From NCBI RefSeq assembly GCF_900102525.1, contig NZ_FNBZ01000003.1:1-64000 (forward strand): DNA of 64,000 nucleotides, in the 5' to 3' direction. Each line of letters opens with the position of its first letter. Positions within the stretch are counted from its first letter, which is position 1. The position numbers were made by a program, and so were the translations under genes. Positions 40,271 through 49,143 of this stretch are shown here, one piece after another. This stretch comes from Allobosea robiniae (GTDB taxonomy: Bacteria > Pseudomonadota > Alphaproteobacteria > Rhizobiales > Beijerinckiaceae). The notes under the pieces were generated by a model that was given only the letters and a program-made list of their open reading frames with translations, did not search any database and was not told the origin of the DNA.

Positions 40271-42786
40271 GAAGCCGTTCCATCCTGACCAATCCGATCC
40301 TCTGGATCGCGGTCGTTTTCGCAGCGCTCACCTTGGCCTGGGTCGGCCAGGGCGCCCCGGTAAACTTGATCACTCAGATCGCGATCTACACGCTCTACGG
40401 AGCGGGCGTGAACCTCCTTGTCGGATACACAGGACTGGTTCCGTTCGGCGCTTCGGTCTTCTTCGGCTGCGCGAGCTACTTCGCAGCGCTGCTTCTGCTC
40501 GGCCCGGTCAAGCAAGACCTCCTCGCGCTCGTCCTGTCCGTGGTGATCTCGATGGCGATGGCCGTCGTGCTCGGAGCACTCATCCTGCGCCGACGCGGAC
40601 TGTATTTCTCGCTGCTGACGCTCGCATGTTCCCAGATCGCGTTCGAAATCGCCTACAAGTGGACGGCCGTCACGGGAGGCGAGAACGGACTCCAGGGCGT
40701 GCCGCGCCCGAGCTTTCACACGGAAATGCAGTTCCACCTGTTCGCCCTGGCCTCGGTGCTGCTGTGCCTGTGGTTGCTGTGGCGGCTGGTCCATGCGCCA
40801 TTCGGCAGAGCACTGCAGGCCATCCGCGACAACGAGCAACGGGCAAGCAGCCTGGGTTACAACACCTATCTGGTGAAGCTCGGCGGCTTCGTGCTCATGG
40901 CCGGCCTCGTCGCCTTTGCTGGCTCGCTGCTGACGCTGATGCTGCAGGGCGTCTACGCCAACAATCTCGGCTGGCAACGCGCCGGCGACTCGCTGCTGAT
41001 GACCGTCCTCGGGGGCGTGCACCACTTCCTCGGACCGCTCTGGGGTGCAATCGCCTTCATCATCCTGGAGAACCGGCTTTCGGCGATTACTGAAAACTGG
41101 TGGCTGATCTTCGCGCCGATCATCATCGTCTTCGCGCTGTTCTCGCCCGAAGGGATGCAGGGGCTGGCGCAACGCCTGCTCCGGAACGAGCGCTGGACGC
41201 TCACACGCAACACCATCCCGCCGCGACCGCAGGTGATCAAGCCCTATGAAAGCGCGGGGCAGGCGATGGATCCGGACAAGCCGATCCTGGAGACCCGCAA
41301 ACTCAGCAAGAGTTTCGGCAGCCTGGTGACCGCCAAGGAGATCGATCTCCAGGTACGGCCGTTCGTGCTGCATTCGATCATCGGCCCCAATGGCGCTGGC
41401 AAGACCACGTTCTACAACATGCTGACCGGCGTCCTGCCGCCGAGCGGGGGCACGATCCTGTTCGAAGGCAAGGAGATCACCAAGCTGCCAATGTATGCCC
41501 GTGCCCGGCTCGGCATAAGCCGCTCCTTCCAGATTCTCTCGATCTTTCCGAACCTTTCGGTCTTCGAGAACGTCCGCATCGCGGTGCAGGCGCAGAGGCA
41601 CGGTGCTCTCGGCTTCTTCCGGGATGCCCATGACATCGAAGCACTGAATGAGCGCACTTGGTCGATCCTCGATGCGGTTGGACTCGCGGACCGGGCGGCC
41701 GACCCGTGTATGAATCTGCCGCACGGCGCCAAGCGGTTGCTCGAAATCGCAGTGACGCTCGCGATCGACTCCAAGCTGCTGCTTTTAGACGAGCCACTCG
41801 CCGGCTTGGCCGAGGCGGATCGGCAGATCGTCGCGGAGTTGATCCGCAGCCTGGCGAAGAAGCACGCAGTGCTGTTGATCGAGCACGACATTGATCGCGT
41901 CCTGGCGATATCGGACCGCATTTCCGTCCTTCATCAGGGCAGAATGATAGCGGACGGCAAGCCGGCCGACGTGGCTCACAACCCCGAGGTGATCGCCGCC
42001 TATCTCGGCGCCGCCAAAGGCGATTCCAAGGCGCCCCCGGCGGTCGAACGCATCGCACACGCTTCTGCCAAGCCGCTGCTGGAGGCGAAGGGGCTGGCCG
42101 TCGGCTATGGCGGCAGCACGGTTCTGAACGGCGTCGATGTCACCGTGCATGTCGGCGAGGCGGTCGCTCTGCTTGGCCGCAATGGCGTTGGAAAGACGAC
42201 CTTGCTACGGGCCCTTACGGGCACGCTGCCGTTGAATGCCGGAACGGTCGACTTCGCGGACGCCGATATAGGTTCCCGCAAGCCTTATGAGATCAATCGG
42301 CTGGGCATTGCGCTGGTGCCCGAAGGCCGCCGCCTCTTTCCGAATTTGACGGTGGTCGAGAATCTTCAGATCGCCCAGCGCGCGGGAGGGCTCAGCATCG
42401 AGGAGTGCTTCGACCTCTTTCCGCGTCTGCGAGCCCGTCAGAAGGCAAAGGCCGAGAATCTATCGGGCGGTGAGCGCCAGATGGTCGCGATCGCCCGTGC
42501 CCTTGTCGTCCCCAGCAAGTTGATCCTGCTGGACGAACCCTTCGAAGGCCTCGCGCCGGCGGTGGTCGAGGAGGTGATGGCAGCGCTGGTCAAGCTGCGG
42601 GGCAAGGTCGCGATGATCATCGTCGAACACCATGCGGAGACCGTTCTGCCAATCGTCGACAGAGCCCTCGTGCTGGTCAATGGCCGCATCGCGTTTTCGG
42701 GCGACGCTGGCGACCTTGAGAAGGATCATGCCTTGCAAGCAAAGCTGCTGGGCGTGGTCCAGGCAGACGAAATCGCGGCGGCCTGA
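40267..42786 (+). CDS. fused LivM-LivG-LivF: ABC permease plus two ATPases
   Basis: A single 839-residue frame that encodes what are normally three genes. Residues 1 to about 325 are a LivM permease (NLLVGYTGLVPFGASVFFGC). Residues about 334-590 are LivG, with Walker A GPNGAGKTT near 375 and LLLLDEPLAGLAEADRQ. Residues about 605-839 are LivF, with Walker A GRNGVGKTT near 637, signature LSGGERQM and LILLDEPFEGLAP. In LivG the ABC signature region reads LPHGAKRLLE, with His in place of the usual Ser-Gly, as in other LivG-type ATPases. A hydrophilic linker (NTIPPRPQVIKPYESAGQAM) joins permease and first ATPase. No frameshift is needed to explain it. Confidence 0.9.
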   Translation: MRSRSILTNPILWIAVVFAALTLAWVGQGAPVNLITQIAIYTLYGAGVNLLVGYTGLVPFGASVFFGCASYFAALLLLGPVKQDLLALVLSVVISMAMAVVLGALILRRRGLYFSLLTLACSQIAFEIAYKWTAVTGGENGLQGVPRPSFHTEMQFHLFALASVLLCLWLLWRLVHAPFGRALQAIRDNEQRASSLGYNTYLVKLGGFVLMAGLVAFAGSLLTLMLQGVYANNLGWQRAGDSLLMTVLGGVHHFLGPLWGAIAFIILENRLSAITENWWLIFAPIIIVFALFSPEGMQGLAQRLLRNERWTLTRNTIPPRPQVIKPYESAGQAMDPDKPILETRKLSKSFGSLVTAKEIDLQVRPFVLHSIIGPNGAGKTTFYNMLTGVLPPSGGTILFEGKEITKLPMYARARLGISRSFQILSIFPNLSVFENVRIAVQAQRHGALGFFRDAHDIEALNERTWSILDAVGLADRAADPCMNLPHGAKRLLEIAVTLAIDSKLLLLDEPLAGLAEADRQIVAELIRSLAKKHAVLLIEHDIDRVLAISDRISVLHQGRMIADGKPADVAHNPEVIAAYLGAAKGDSKAPPAVERIAHASAKPLLEAKGLAVGYGGSTVLNGVDVTVHVGEAVALLGRNGVGKTTLLRALTGTLPLNAGTVDFADADIGSRKPYEINRLGIALVPEGRRLFPNLTVVENLQIAQRAGGLSIEECFDLFPRLRARQKAKAENLSGGERQMVAIARALVVPSKLILLDEPFEGLAPAVVEEVMAALVKLRGKVAMIIVEHHAETVLPIVDRALVLVNGRIAFSGDAGDLEKDHALQAKLLGVVQADEIAAA

Positions 42787-42793
42787 GCGAACG

Positions 42794-43621
42794 ATGACCA
42801 GTCCTTCTTTAACAGCGAACCTCAACGGCGCAACGCGGCTCCACCTGATCATTGGCGACCCAATCGCTCAGGTGAAGTCGCCTTCGGGCATGACACCCAA
42901 ATTCGTTGAGGCAGGCAGAAACGACATCGTCGTGCCGGTCCGCGTGACCAGCGCGGATCTGGCCGCGTTCCTGGCGGGCGTCAGCCTGGCCCAGAACGTC
43001 GACAGCATTATCATCACCGTGCCCCACAAGTTCGCTTGCTTCGACCACTGCGAAACTGTTTCGGATCGCGCCCGGCTACTGGGCGCGGTTCAGCACATGC
43101 GGCGGACCGCTTCCGGTCGTTGGCATGGGGAAAACTTCGACGGAATGAGCTTCGTCGCGGCGGCCAAGGTCCGGGGTGCGGCCTTCCAGGGTGCGCGAGC
43201 GCTGCTCGTTGGCGCCGGCGGCGCAGGCTCGGCCATCGCCCTCGCAATGGTGGAGGCCGGTGTCGCGGAGCTCGCCATCCACGATACCGACGAGCAACGC
43301 TTGGCCAAATTGCTCGACAAGATCGCAGGCGCAACGGCCACGCCTGTCCGGCGAGGTTCGCCGGATCCGTCCGGCTTCGATATCATCGTCAACGCCACGC
43401 CTTTGGGCATGCGAGCCGAGGATCCGTTGCCCGTTGATGTCGGACGCCTCAAGCCCGAGAGCTTTGTCGGATGTGTCGTCACAGCGCCTGCCATCTCACC
43501 CCTCATCGAGGCGGCGCGAAAAGCGGGCTGCCGCACCTCGACCGGCCTCGATATGACCGAAGCCGCCCAGAAGCTCGGGCTCAACTTCGTTCTTTCCAGC
43601 CCATCCTCACAAAATGACTGA
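42794..43621 (+). CDS. AroE-like dehydrogenase, divergent subfamily, copy 3
   Basis: A 275-residue homologue of the proteins at 17889 and 35148. Catalytic Lys79 (TVPHKF) and Asp116 (GENFDG) are kept, the cofactor loop is GAGGAGSAI, and the substrate region reads AQVKSP (residues 25-30) in place of HSxSP. The C-terminal VTAPAISPLIEAARKAGCRT parallels the others. It begins 7 bases after the transporter fusion, so import and first oxidation appear to be co-expressed. Confidence 0.78.
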   Translation: MTSPSLTANLNGATRLHLIIGDPIAQVKSPSGMTPKFVEAGRNDIVVPVRVTSADLAAFLAGVSLAQNVDSIIITVPHKFACFDHCETVSDRARLLGAVQHMRRTASGRWHGENFDGMSFVAAAKVRGAAFQGARALLVGAGGAGSAIALAMVEAGVAELAIHDTDEQRLAKLLDKIAGATATPVRRGSPDPSGFDIIVNATPLGMRAEDPLPVDVGRLKPESFVGCVVTAPAISPLIEAARKAGCRTSTGLDMTEAAQKLGLNFVLSSPSSQND

Positions 43622-43664
43622 CGGACGCGCACCACCCGGTTCTGGGAATGCCGTGGAGCACGCC

Positions 43665-44276
43665 ATGTTCAAACGCATGTCGATTCTGGAAAAGCGGCCG
43701 GGGGACGAGCAGGCCTTTTTCTCCCGGTATTGGGAGGAACGGCACGGGCCACTTGTAGCCCGCCTGCCTTTCATTCGCGCTTACGTCCAAAACCATGTGG
43801 AACAGCAGTACGAGCCTAGTTCATTTCGCGTGGGCGGCATTGTCGAACTCCAGTTCGATGACGCCAGCGCGATGGACGAAGCGTTTTCGGCCGAAGGATC
43901 GAAGGCCGTCATCGCGGATGAGGCGAATTTCCTCGGCAACGCGGCGGGCTACATCATTGGCGATTCAACTGTCCGCATGGCAGGCGAATTGGGTAAGCTC
44001 GTCGTTCTCTTAAGCCACGACGACCGTCGGGCCGGGACGAAAGAATTCGAGACGGCCGTCCGTCAACTGCCCGGTTTCGTGCAGTTCATTCGAGATGACG
44101 TCGCATCGACGATCACGCGGCCGGGCTCAGCACAGCCAGGCCAGCGGGTCGACAGCTTCTTCCATATTTACTTCGACGGCACCGCAGACGCTGACCGGGC
44201 CGGACCAAAGGTCGCCAGGATGGCCGACACATTCAAGCTCGGTGTCTTCCGAATGCGCACCACTCGTATCGTCTAG
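43665..44276 (+). CDS. EthD-domain protein
   Basis: A 203-residue protein with two EthD-like halves: MSILEKRPGDEQAFFSRYWE, then ERHGPLVARLPFIRAYVQNH, is the common EthD pattern (K-R-...-F-...-Y-W-...-H-G-P). The second half around KLVVLLSHDDRRAG and SFFHIYFDG repeats the fold. The ATG at 43665 has GGAG upstream; an alternative ATG at 43614 overlaps the AroE-like stop without a ribosome site. EthD proteins are small enzymes or accessory factors; no function can be fixed here. Confidence 0.68.
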   Translation: MFKRMSILEKRPGDEQAFFSRYWEERHGPLVARLPFIRAYVQNHVEQQYEPSSFRVGGIVELQFDDASAMDEAFSAEGSKAVIADEANFLGNAAGYIIGDSTVRMAGELGKLVVLLSHDDRRAGTKEFETAVRQLPGFVQFIRDDVASTITRPGSAQPGQRVDSFFHIYFDGTADADRAGPKVARMADTFKLGVFRMRTTRIV

Positions 44277-44325
44277 CGCCGTCGGATCAAGCTGGCAGCC
44301 CAGGCATGAGACAAGGAACCCTCCC

Positions 44326-45114
44326 ATGAAAGCGCTTGTAGTCGGCGCGAGCCGCGGTATCGGCGCCGCCATAGCCTTGCGCCTCGCCAAGGACGGCATC
44401 GCCAGATCCGGCTTTGCTCAAATCGTGATCACGGCGCGCGCCCCGTCGCCGGCGCTAACGGAGGTGGCGTCTGGTATCACCAGACTTGGTGCCCAGCCGC
44501 ATATCGTCACTGGCGATATCGGCGACGCGACCGTTCCCGCTCGCATCGGTGCCGAGGCAATCGAAGCCTGTGGCGGCCTCGACCTGGTCGTGGCCAATGC
44601 CGGCATCACATCACCTGGCCCGCTTGCGACCCTGTCGATCGAAAGCTGGGAGCGACTGTTCGCCGTCAACACCCGCGGCCCCTGGCTTCTCGCGCAATCG
44701 GTTTACGAGGCTTTGCGTGCCACGAAGGGTAGCTTCGTGGCCGTGGCGTCTATGTCGGGCATGTTTCCCCACCCGGGCTCGGGTTCCTACTCCTCGACCA
44801 AGGCGGCGCTGATCATGATGTGCCAGCAGCTCGCCCAGGAGTGGGGCCCGGACGGCGTCCGGGTCAACGCGGTCTGCCCTGGAATGATCCGAACTCCCAT
44901 GACCGAGTCCATCTATGCCGACCCCGCCATTGCGGCACGGCGCGACGAGATCGTGCCGCTTAAGCGCGTGGGACAGCCCGATGACATCGCGCGGGTCGTC
45001 TCCTTCCTCGGCAGCGATGACGCACGCTACGTCACCGGTGAGGCGATCCGGGCCGATGGTGGTTTCTCCTCCTCTATCCTTTCCTACGTGCCGGGGCTTG
45101 CGAAGTCCCGCTAG
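44326..45114 (+). CDS. SDR-family oxidoreductase
   Basis: A 262-residue classical SDR: VVGASRGIGAAIALRLA, NAGITSPG, Ser in VASMSG and Tyr-x-x-x-Lys in YSSTK. It is the last gene of the liv-type operon, 49 bases after the EthD gene. The 133-base gap that follows carries a new promoter with an IclR-type box. It probably oxidises or reduces a hydroxyl/keto group of a pathway intermediate. Confidence 0.82.
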   Translation: MKALVVGASRGIGAAIALRLAKDGIARSGFAQIVITARAPSPALTEVASGITRLGAQPHIVTGDIGDATVPARIGAEAIEACGGLDLVVANAGITSPGPLATLSIESWERLFAVNTRGPWLLAQSVYEALRATKGSFVAVASMSGMFPHPGSGSYSSTKAALIMMCQQLAQEWGPDGVRVNAVCPGMIRTPMTESIYADPAIAARRDEIVPLKRVGQPDDIARVVSFLGSDDARYVTGEAIRADGGFSSSILSYVPGLAKSR

Positions 45115-45197
45115 CTACCATCGGTCAGCCTGAACGACCGACAGGAAGTGCCCCGCAGTTCACCAGGGGCAGGGCGGATATGCAGGATCGTTCTTAG

Positions 45198-45221
45198 ACT
45201 GGAATATCATTCCAATATAAT
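45198..45221 (+). promoter_or_regulatory. promoter with IclR-type box 4 in the spacer
   Basis: ACTGGA-ATATCA-TTCCAA (45198-45215) contains the perfect repeat TGGAAT-ATC-ATTCCA. It is followed at once by TATAAT (45216-45221), a consensus -10 element; TTAGAC (45194-45199), 16 bases upstream of it, is a weak -35. An operator lying in the spacer should block RNA polymerase, so repression is expected. The downstream gene starts at 45248 behind GGGAGG. Confidence 0.65.
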
Positions 45222-45247
45222 GTTCTACAAAATCTGGGAGGAACATC

Positions 45248-46315
45248 ATGGCGCGCGCAAGGATTGGGATCATCGGGCTCGGGGTGATCGGCAAATCCCA
45301 TCTTTCCGTGTTGCAGGAGACGGAAAACGCCGACGTCGCCGCTATCTCCGACCCTACGCAAGCAGCCCGCGACCACGCCGCCGGTCGCAACGTAAAGGCC
45401 TATGACGATTATCGCACGATGATCGAAACGGAGCGCCTCGATGGCGTCGTCGTCGCGACGCCGAACGACCAGCATGTACCTGTCGCGCTCGATTGCATCT
45501 CTCGCGACATCGCGGTCCTGGTCGAGAAGCCGATTGCGGAAAGCGTCGAGGCCGCGCGCCGGCTCTGCGAGGCGGCAGAGGCCAAGAACATCCCGATCCT
45601 CGTCGGCCACCATCGCCGACACAATCCCGCTGTCAGGGCAGTGCGCAAAGCCATTGCAGATGGAGTTATCGGCAAGCCCGCCATCGCGACCGTGATCTAT
45701 ACGCAGCTCAAGCCGGACAGCTACTTCAACCTTGGCTGGCGGCGCGACAAGGCCAGCGGCGGTCCGATCCTTATCAACCTTATTCACGAGATCGACCTGA
45801 TCCGCTTTGTCTTCGGCGAAATCGAGAGCCTGCAGGCATCAACCTCCTCGGCGGTCCGTGGCTTCCCGGTAGAGGACACGGCTGGCGTCCTGCTGCGTTT
45901 CCGCAACGGCGCGCTCGGCACGATCAGCCTCTCCGACACGGCTGCCTCGCCCTTCAGCTGGGATCTGACTTCCGGCGAATTCGACCAGATGGCCGGCACC
46001 ACCGACAAGCTGAAGCGTCAGCAAGTCTCCTCGCACATTTTTGCGGGCTCGGAAGGTTCGCTCACTTTGCCGGATGTCCGACACTTCAGCTATCGCGGCG
46101 ATACCGAGCCGGGGTGGTTGAGCGAATTGAGTGAGGACAGGCTCGCCCTGACCCCCGAAAGCGCCTATCGCCGGCAGGCCCGACATTTCGCGGCCGTTTC
46201 CCTGAGGGAGGAAGAACCCGTTATCAACGGCCGCGATGGCCTGCGCACGCTGGAGGCCACGCTCGCGGTCAAGGCGGCCTCCGAAAGCGGCGGCACCGTC
46301 CGGCTTTCGGCCTGA
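45248..46315 (+). CDS. Gfo/Idh/MocA-family dehydrogenase, copy 3
   Basis: A 355-residue NAD(P)-dependent dehydrogenase: GIIGLGVIGKSHLSVLQ, VEKPIAESVEAA with the conserved Lys, and GHHRRHNPAVRAVRKAI, a segment frequent in inositol- and scyllo-inositol-type members. INLIHEIDLIRFVFGE provides the conserved His-Asp pattern of the active site. It opens the operon with two CoA-transferases and a MaoC hydratase. A cyclitol or hydroxylated-ring dehydrogenase is plausible. Confidence 0.82.
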   Translation: MARARIGIIGLGVIGKSHLSVLQETENADVAAISDPTQAARDHAAGRNVKAYDDYRTMIETERLDGVVVATPNDQHVPVALDCISRDIAVLVEKPIAESVEAARRLCEAAEAKNIPILVGHHRRHNPAVRAVRKAIADGVIGKPAIATVIYTQLKPDSYFNLGWRRDKASGGPILINLIHEIDLIRFVFGEIESLQASTSSAVRGFPVEDTAGVLLRFRNGALGTISLSDTAASPFSWDLTSGEFDQMAGTTDKLKRQQVSSHIFAGSEGSLTLPDVRHFSYRGDTEPGWLSELSEDRLALTPESAYRRQARHFAAVSLREEEPVINGRDGLRTLEATLAVKAASESGGTVRLSA

Positions 46316-46329
46316 CGGTGGGACGGGCC

Positions 46330-47856
46330 ATGCCTTTGAACAAATTCATGAGCGCGGATGATGCCGTCGCGCTTATCCGCGACGGCGACACCGTCGGCTT
46401 GGTGGGCGGCGGCGGCGGATTGATGGAGGCGTCTTGCCTGTTCTCCGCGGTCGAAAAGCGCTTTCTCGAAACCGGCCATCCGCGCAACCTGACTGCCGTG
46501 CACTCGCTCGGGATCGGCGACAAGAAGACGCGAGGCATGAATTGCTTCGCCCACCAGGGCATGGTCCGCAAGGTGATCGGCGGCCACTGGCCCTGGTCGC
46601 CGCGCATGCAGCAGATGGCACGCGACAACGAGATCGAAGCCTACGTTCTGCCCGGCGGCGTCGTCATGCAACTCTATCGCGAGATCGCAGCCAAGCGACC
46701 GGGCCTGCTGACGCATGTCGGACTCGGCACCTTCGTCGACCCGCGACGCGAGGGCGGCCGGATGAACGAAGCCGCACATGAGGAATTGGTCGAGCACATC
46801 ACGATCGAAGGACGCGACTATCTTCGCTACAAACCCTTTCCGGTGAATGTGGCGATTATCCGCGGCTCCTATGCCGACGCCCACGGCAATGTCAGCCTCG
46901 ATCAGGAGGCCGCCAATGTGGACATCTACGCCGTGGCGCTCGCAGCCCATAATTGTGGCGGCAAGGTCATCGTGCAGGTCCGTACCGCGGTCGATGTCGG
47001 CACTCTGCCCGCCCGCTCTGTACGCATCCCCGGGGCGATCGTCGATGCCGTCGTCGTCGATCCCGAGCAGCGCATGGGCTACGATACTGTCTACGATCCG
47101 CTGATGTCGGGGGAGCGCCGCGGTCCCGCCCTGGCACATCCCCCGCAGCCGATGACGGCCCGTCAAGTGATTGCCCGCCGCGCCGCGCAGGAGCTCACCG
47201 ATGGCGCGGTGCTGAATTACGGATTTGGTATCCCGGACGCCGTGGCCCGGCTCGTCGAACTGCGTGGCGACGGCGAACGCTACTATCAGACAATCGAGCA
47301 TGGCACCTATGGTGGCGAGCTTTTGGTCGGGACGCTCTTCGGCTTTGCCCGCAACGCCTCGGCGATGATCGACGGCCCCTCCCAGTTCGACTTCTATTCA
47401 GGCGGTGGCCTCGATCTCGCGTTCCTTGGCTTCGGCGAGCTCGACCGCGAGGGAAACGTCAACGTCTCCAAGCTGGGGGGCGTGCCAGTCGGTCCAGGCG
47501 GCTTCATCGACATCGCCCAGAACGCCCGAAAGGTCGTCTTCTGCGGAACCTTCGACACCAAAGGCACGGAGATCGAGATCGGTGCTGGCCGGCTCGCAAT
47601 TCGGCGTCAAGGCGAGGTGCTGAAGCTGGTGCCATCCGTCGAGCAGATCACCTTCTCGGGCGAGCAGTCGCGTGCCTCGGGGCAGGAGGTGATCTACGTC
47701 ACCGAGCGCGCCGTCTTCCGGCTTGGCGAGGCCGGGCTCGTCCTGACCGATATGGCGCCGGGCGTCGATATCCGCAGCGACATCCTCGAGCGCATCGCCT
47801 TCACGCCGGTGATTCCGAGCGATCCGAAGCCCTATTCGGCCGATTGCTTCGGTTAA
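46330..47856 (+). CDS. acyl-CoA:acetate/3-ketoacid CoA-transferase (fused alpha-beta)
   Basis: A 508-residue class I CoA-transferase with both subunits in one chain, as in YdiF and propionate CoA-transferases. The first half contains VGLVGGGGGLMEAS; the second half contains the active-site Glu323 in TIEHGTYGG, where the classic motif is ENG. The ATG at 46330 follows GGGACGG; a GTG four codons earlier is possible. It would activate a carboxylic acid of the pathway by CoA transfer. Confidence 0.86.
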   Translation: MPLNKFMSADDAVALIRDGDTVGLVGGGGGLMEASCLFSAVEKRFLETGHPRNLTAVHSLGIGDKKTRGMNCFAHQGMVRKVIGGHWPWSPRMQQMARDNEIEAYVLPGGVVMQLYREIAAKRPGLLTHVGLGTFVDPRREGGRMNEAAHEELVEHITIEGRDYLRYKPFPVNVAIIRGSYADAHGNVSLDQEAANVDIYAVALAAHNCGGKVIVQVRTAVDVGTLPARSVRIPGAIVDAVVVDPEQRMGYDTVYDPLMSGERRGPALAHPPQPMTARQVIARRAAQELTDGAVLNYGFGIPDAVARLVELRGDGERYYQTIEHGTYGGELLVGTLFGFARNASAMIDGPSQFDFYSGGGLDLAFLGFGELDREGNVNVSKLGGVPVGPGGFIDIAQNARKVVFCGTFDTKGTEIEIGAGRLAIRRQGEVLKLVPSVEQITFSGEQSRASGQEVIYVTERAVFRLGEAGLVLTDMAPGVDIRSDILERIAFTPVIPSDPKPYSADCFG

Positions 47857-47886
47857 CGCCCGCTCGACGAAACTACGGAGAACAGC

Positions 47887-49143
47887 ATGTCATCCGCAGC
47901 CCCTCTCGCTGGCATCAAGGTGGTCGACTACAGCCATTTCCTCGCCGGTCCGTATCTCTCGCGCTGCTTGGCGGGCATGGGTGCCGAGGTCGTCAAGGTC
48001 GAGCGTCCAACCGTCGGTGATGCTGGGCGACATCATCCTTATTTCGTCGGCGACGAGAGCGGCTTCTTCTTGCAGCAGAACATGGGCAAGCGCGGCATCT
48101 GCGTCGACGTCAAGAAGCCGGCGGGGATGGAGTTAGTCCGCCAGCTGGTCTCCACGGCTGATGTCTTCGTCGAAAACTATCGGCCCGGCGCACTAGTTCG
48201 GCTCGGCCTAGGATATGACGATCTTGCCCGTCTTAATCCCAGACTGGTTTACTGTTCGCTCTCTGCCTATGGCCATACCGGTCCGAAATCCGCCAAGGCT
48301 GGCTTTGGATTGATTGCCGAGGCGATGTCAGGTGCCATGGCGCAACTCGGCGTGCCGGGCGAACCTCCGCCATTGCTGCGGATCCCGATCGCCGACATGT
48401 ATGCCGGCATCCATGGTGCGGCCGCGGTCTGTGCAGCTCTGCTCGGGCGCGCGACCTCTGGCAAGGGCCAGCATATCGATCTCGCACTCTACGACTGCAT
48501 GGTCTCGATGCACGACTATGCGATCCAGTGCTTCACCTTGAGCAACGGCGCCATCCTCCCGCAGCAAGTCGGATATGACCTGCCGGATTCAACCGTCTAC
48601 GGCGTCTTTCCCGCCCCGGACGGATATCTCGTCATCGCCGCGCAGGTTGACGATGCCTGGCGCCGCCTTGCCGGCCTGGTCGGCGGAAGTGAATTGGCGA
48701 GCGACATGCGTTTCCACACGGCAGCAGGCCGCAATGCCAATCGCGAGGAGGCTCTGCGTCGCGTGCGGGATTGGACCGCGACGCAATCCTCCGTCGCGGC
48801 CTGCATTGCCGCATTGGAAGCTGTCGACGTGCCCTGCGCGCCGGTCCAGCGCATCGACGAGGTGCTTGCCGATCCTCAGCTCGTCGCACGCGGCATGATG
48901 ATCGAACAACAGCATCCTACCCTTGGCCCAATCAGATTGCCCAACTTGCCGTTCCATTTTTCGAACTACCAGCCCGAGCCCATGCGGATCGCGCCTGGCC
49001 TCGGCGAACACAACGCCGAGATCGCTGCCAGTCTCGGATATTCGCCGGAGGAGATCGCGAACCTGGCGCGCGATGGCGTGCTGTATCAGGCCCCCGTCCA
49101 CTCGTCCGAACCCGCAAAAACTGCACAGGGAGCAGCAACATGA
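47887..49143 (+). CDS. CaiB/BaiF-family (class III) CoA-transferase
   Basis: A 418-residue class III CoA-transferase. The N-terminal GIKVVDYSHFLAGPYLSRCL and the segment with the catalytic Asp (LLRIPIADMYAGIHGAAAV) fit the family. Relatives move CoA between organic acids such as benzylsuccinate, carnitine, mesaconate or itaconate. Having class I and class III transferases in one operon suggests two different acids are activated, or activation and product release by separate enzymes. Its stop overlaps the MaoC start as ATGA. Confidence 0.87.
   Translation: MSSAAPLAGIKVVDYSHFLAGPYLSRCLAGMGAEVVKVERPTVGDAGRHHPYFVGDESGFFLQQNMGKRGICVDVKKPAGMELVRQLVSTADVFVENYRPGALVRLGLGYDDLARLNPRLVYCSLSAYGHTGPKSAKAGFGLIAEAMSGAMAQLGVPGEPPPLLRIPIADMYAGIHGAAAVCAALLGRATSGKGQHIDLALYDCMVSMHDYAIQCFTLSNGAILPQQVGYDLPDSTVYGVFPAPDGYLVIAAQVDDAWRRLAGLVGGSELASDMRFHTAAGRNANREEALRRVRDWTATQSSVAACIAALEAVDVPCAPVQRIDEVLADPQLVARGMMIEQQHPTLGPIRLPNLPFHFSNYQPEPMRIAPGLGEHNAEIAASLGYSPEEIANLARDGVLYQAPVHSSEPAKTAQGAAT

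Noticed and set aside
39655-41724. A 689-codon open frame antisense to the liv-type permease genes
   Set aside because: It mirrors real permease/ATPase genes with clear motifs; its own translation is low-complexity, rich in Arg, Asp, Glu and Gln, as expected of antisense frames in GC-rich DNA.
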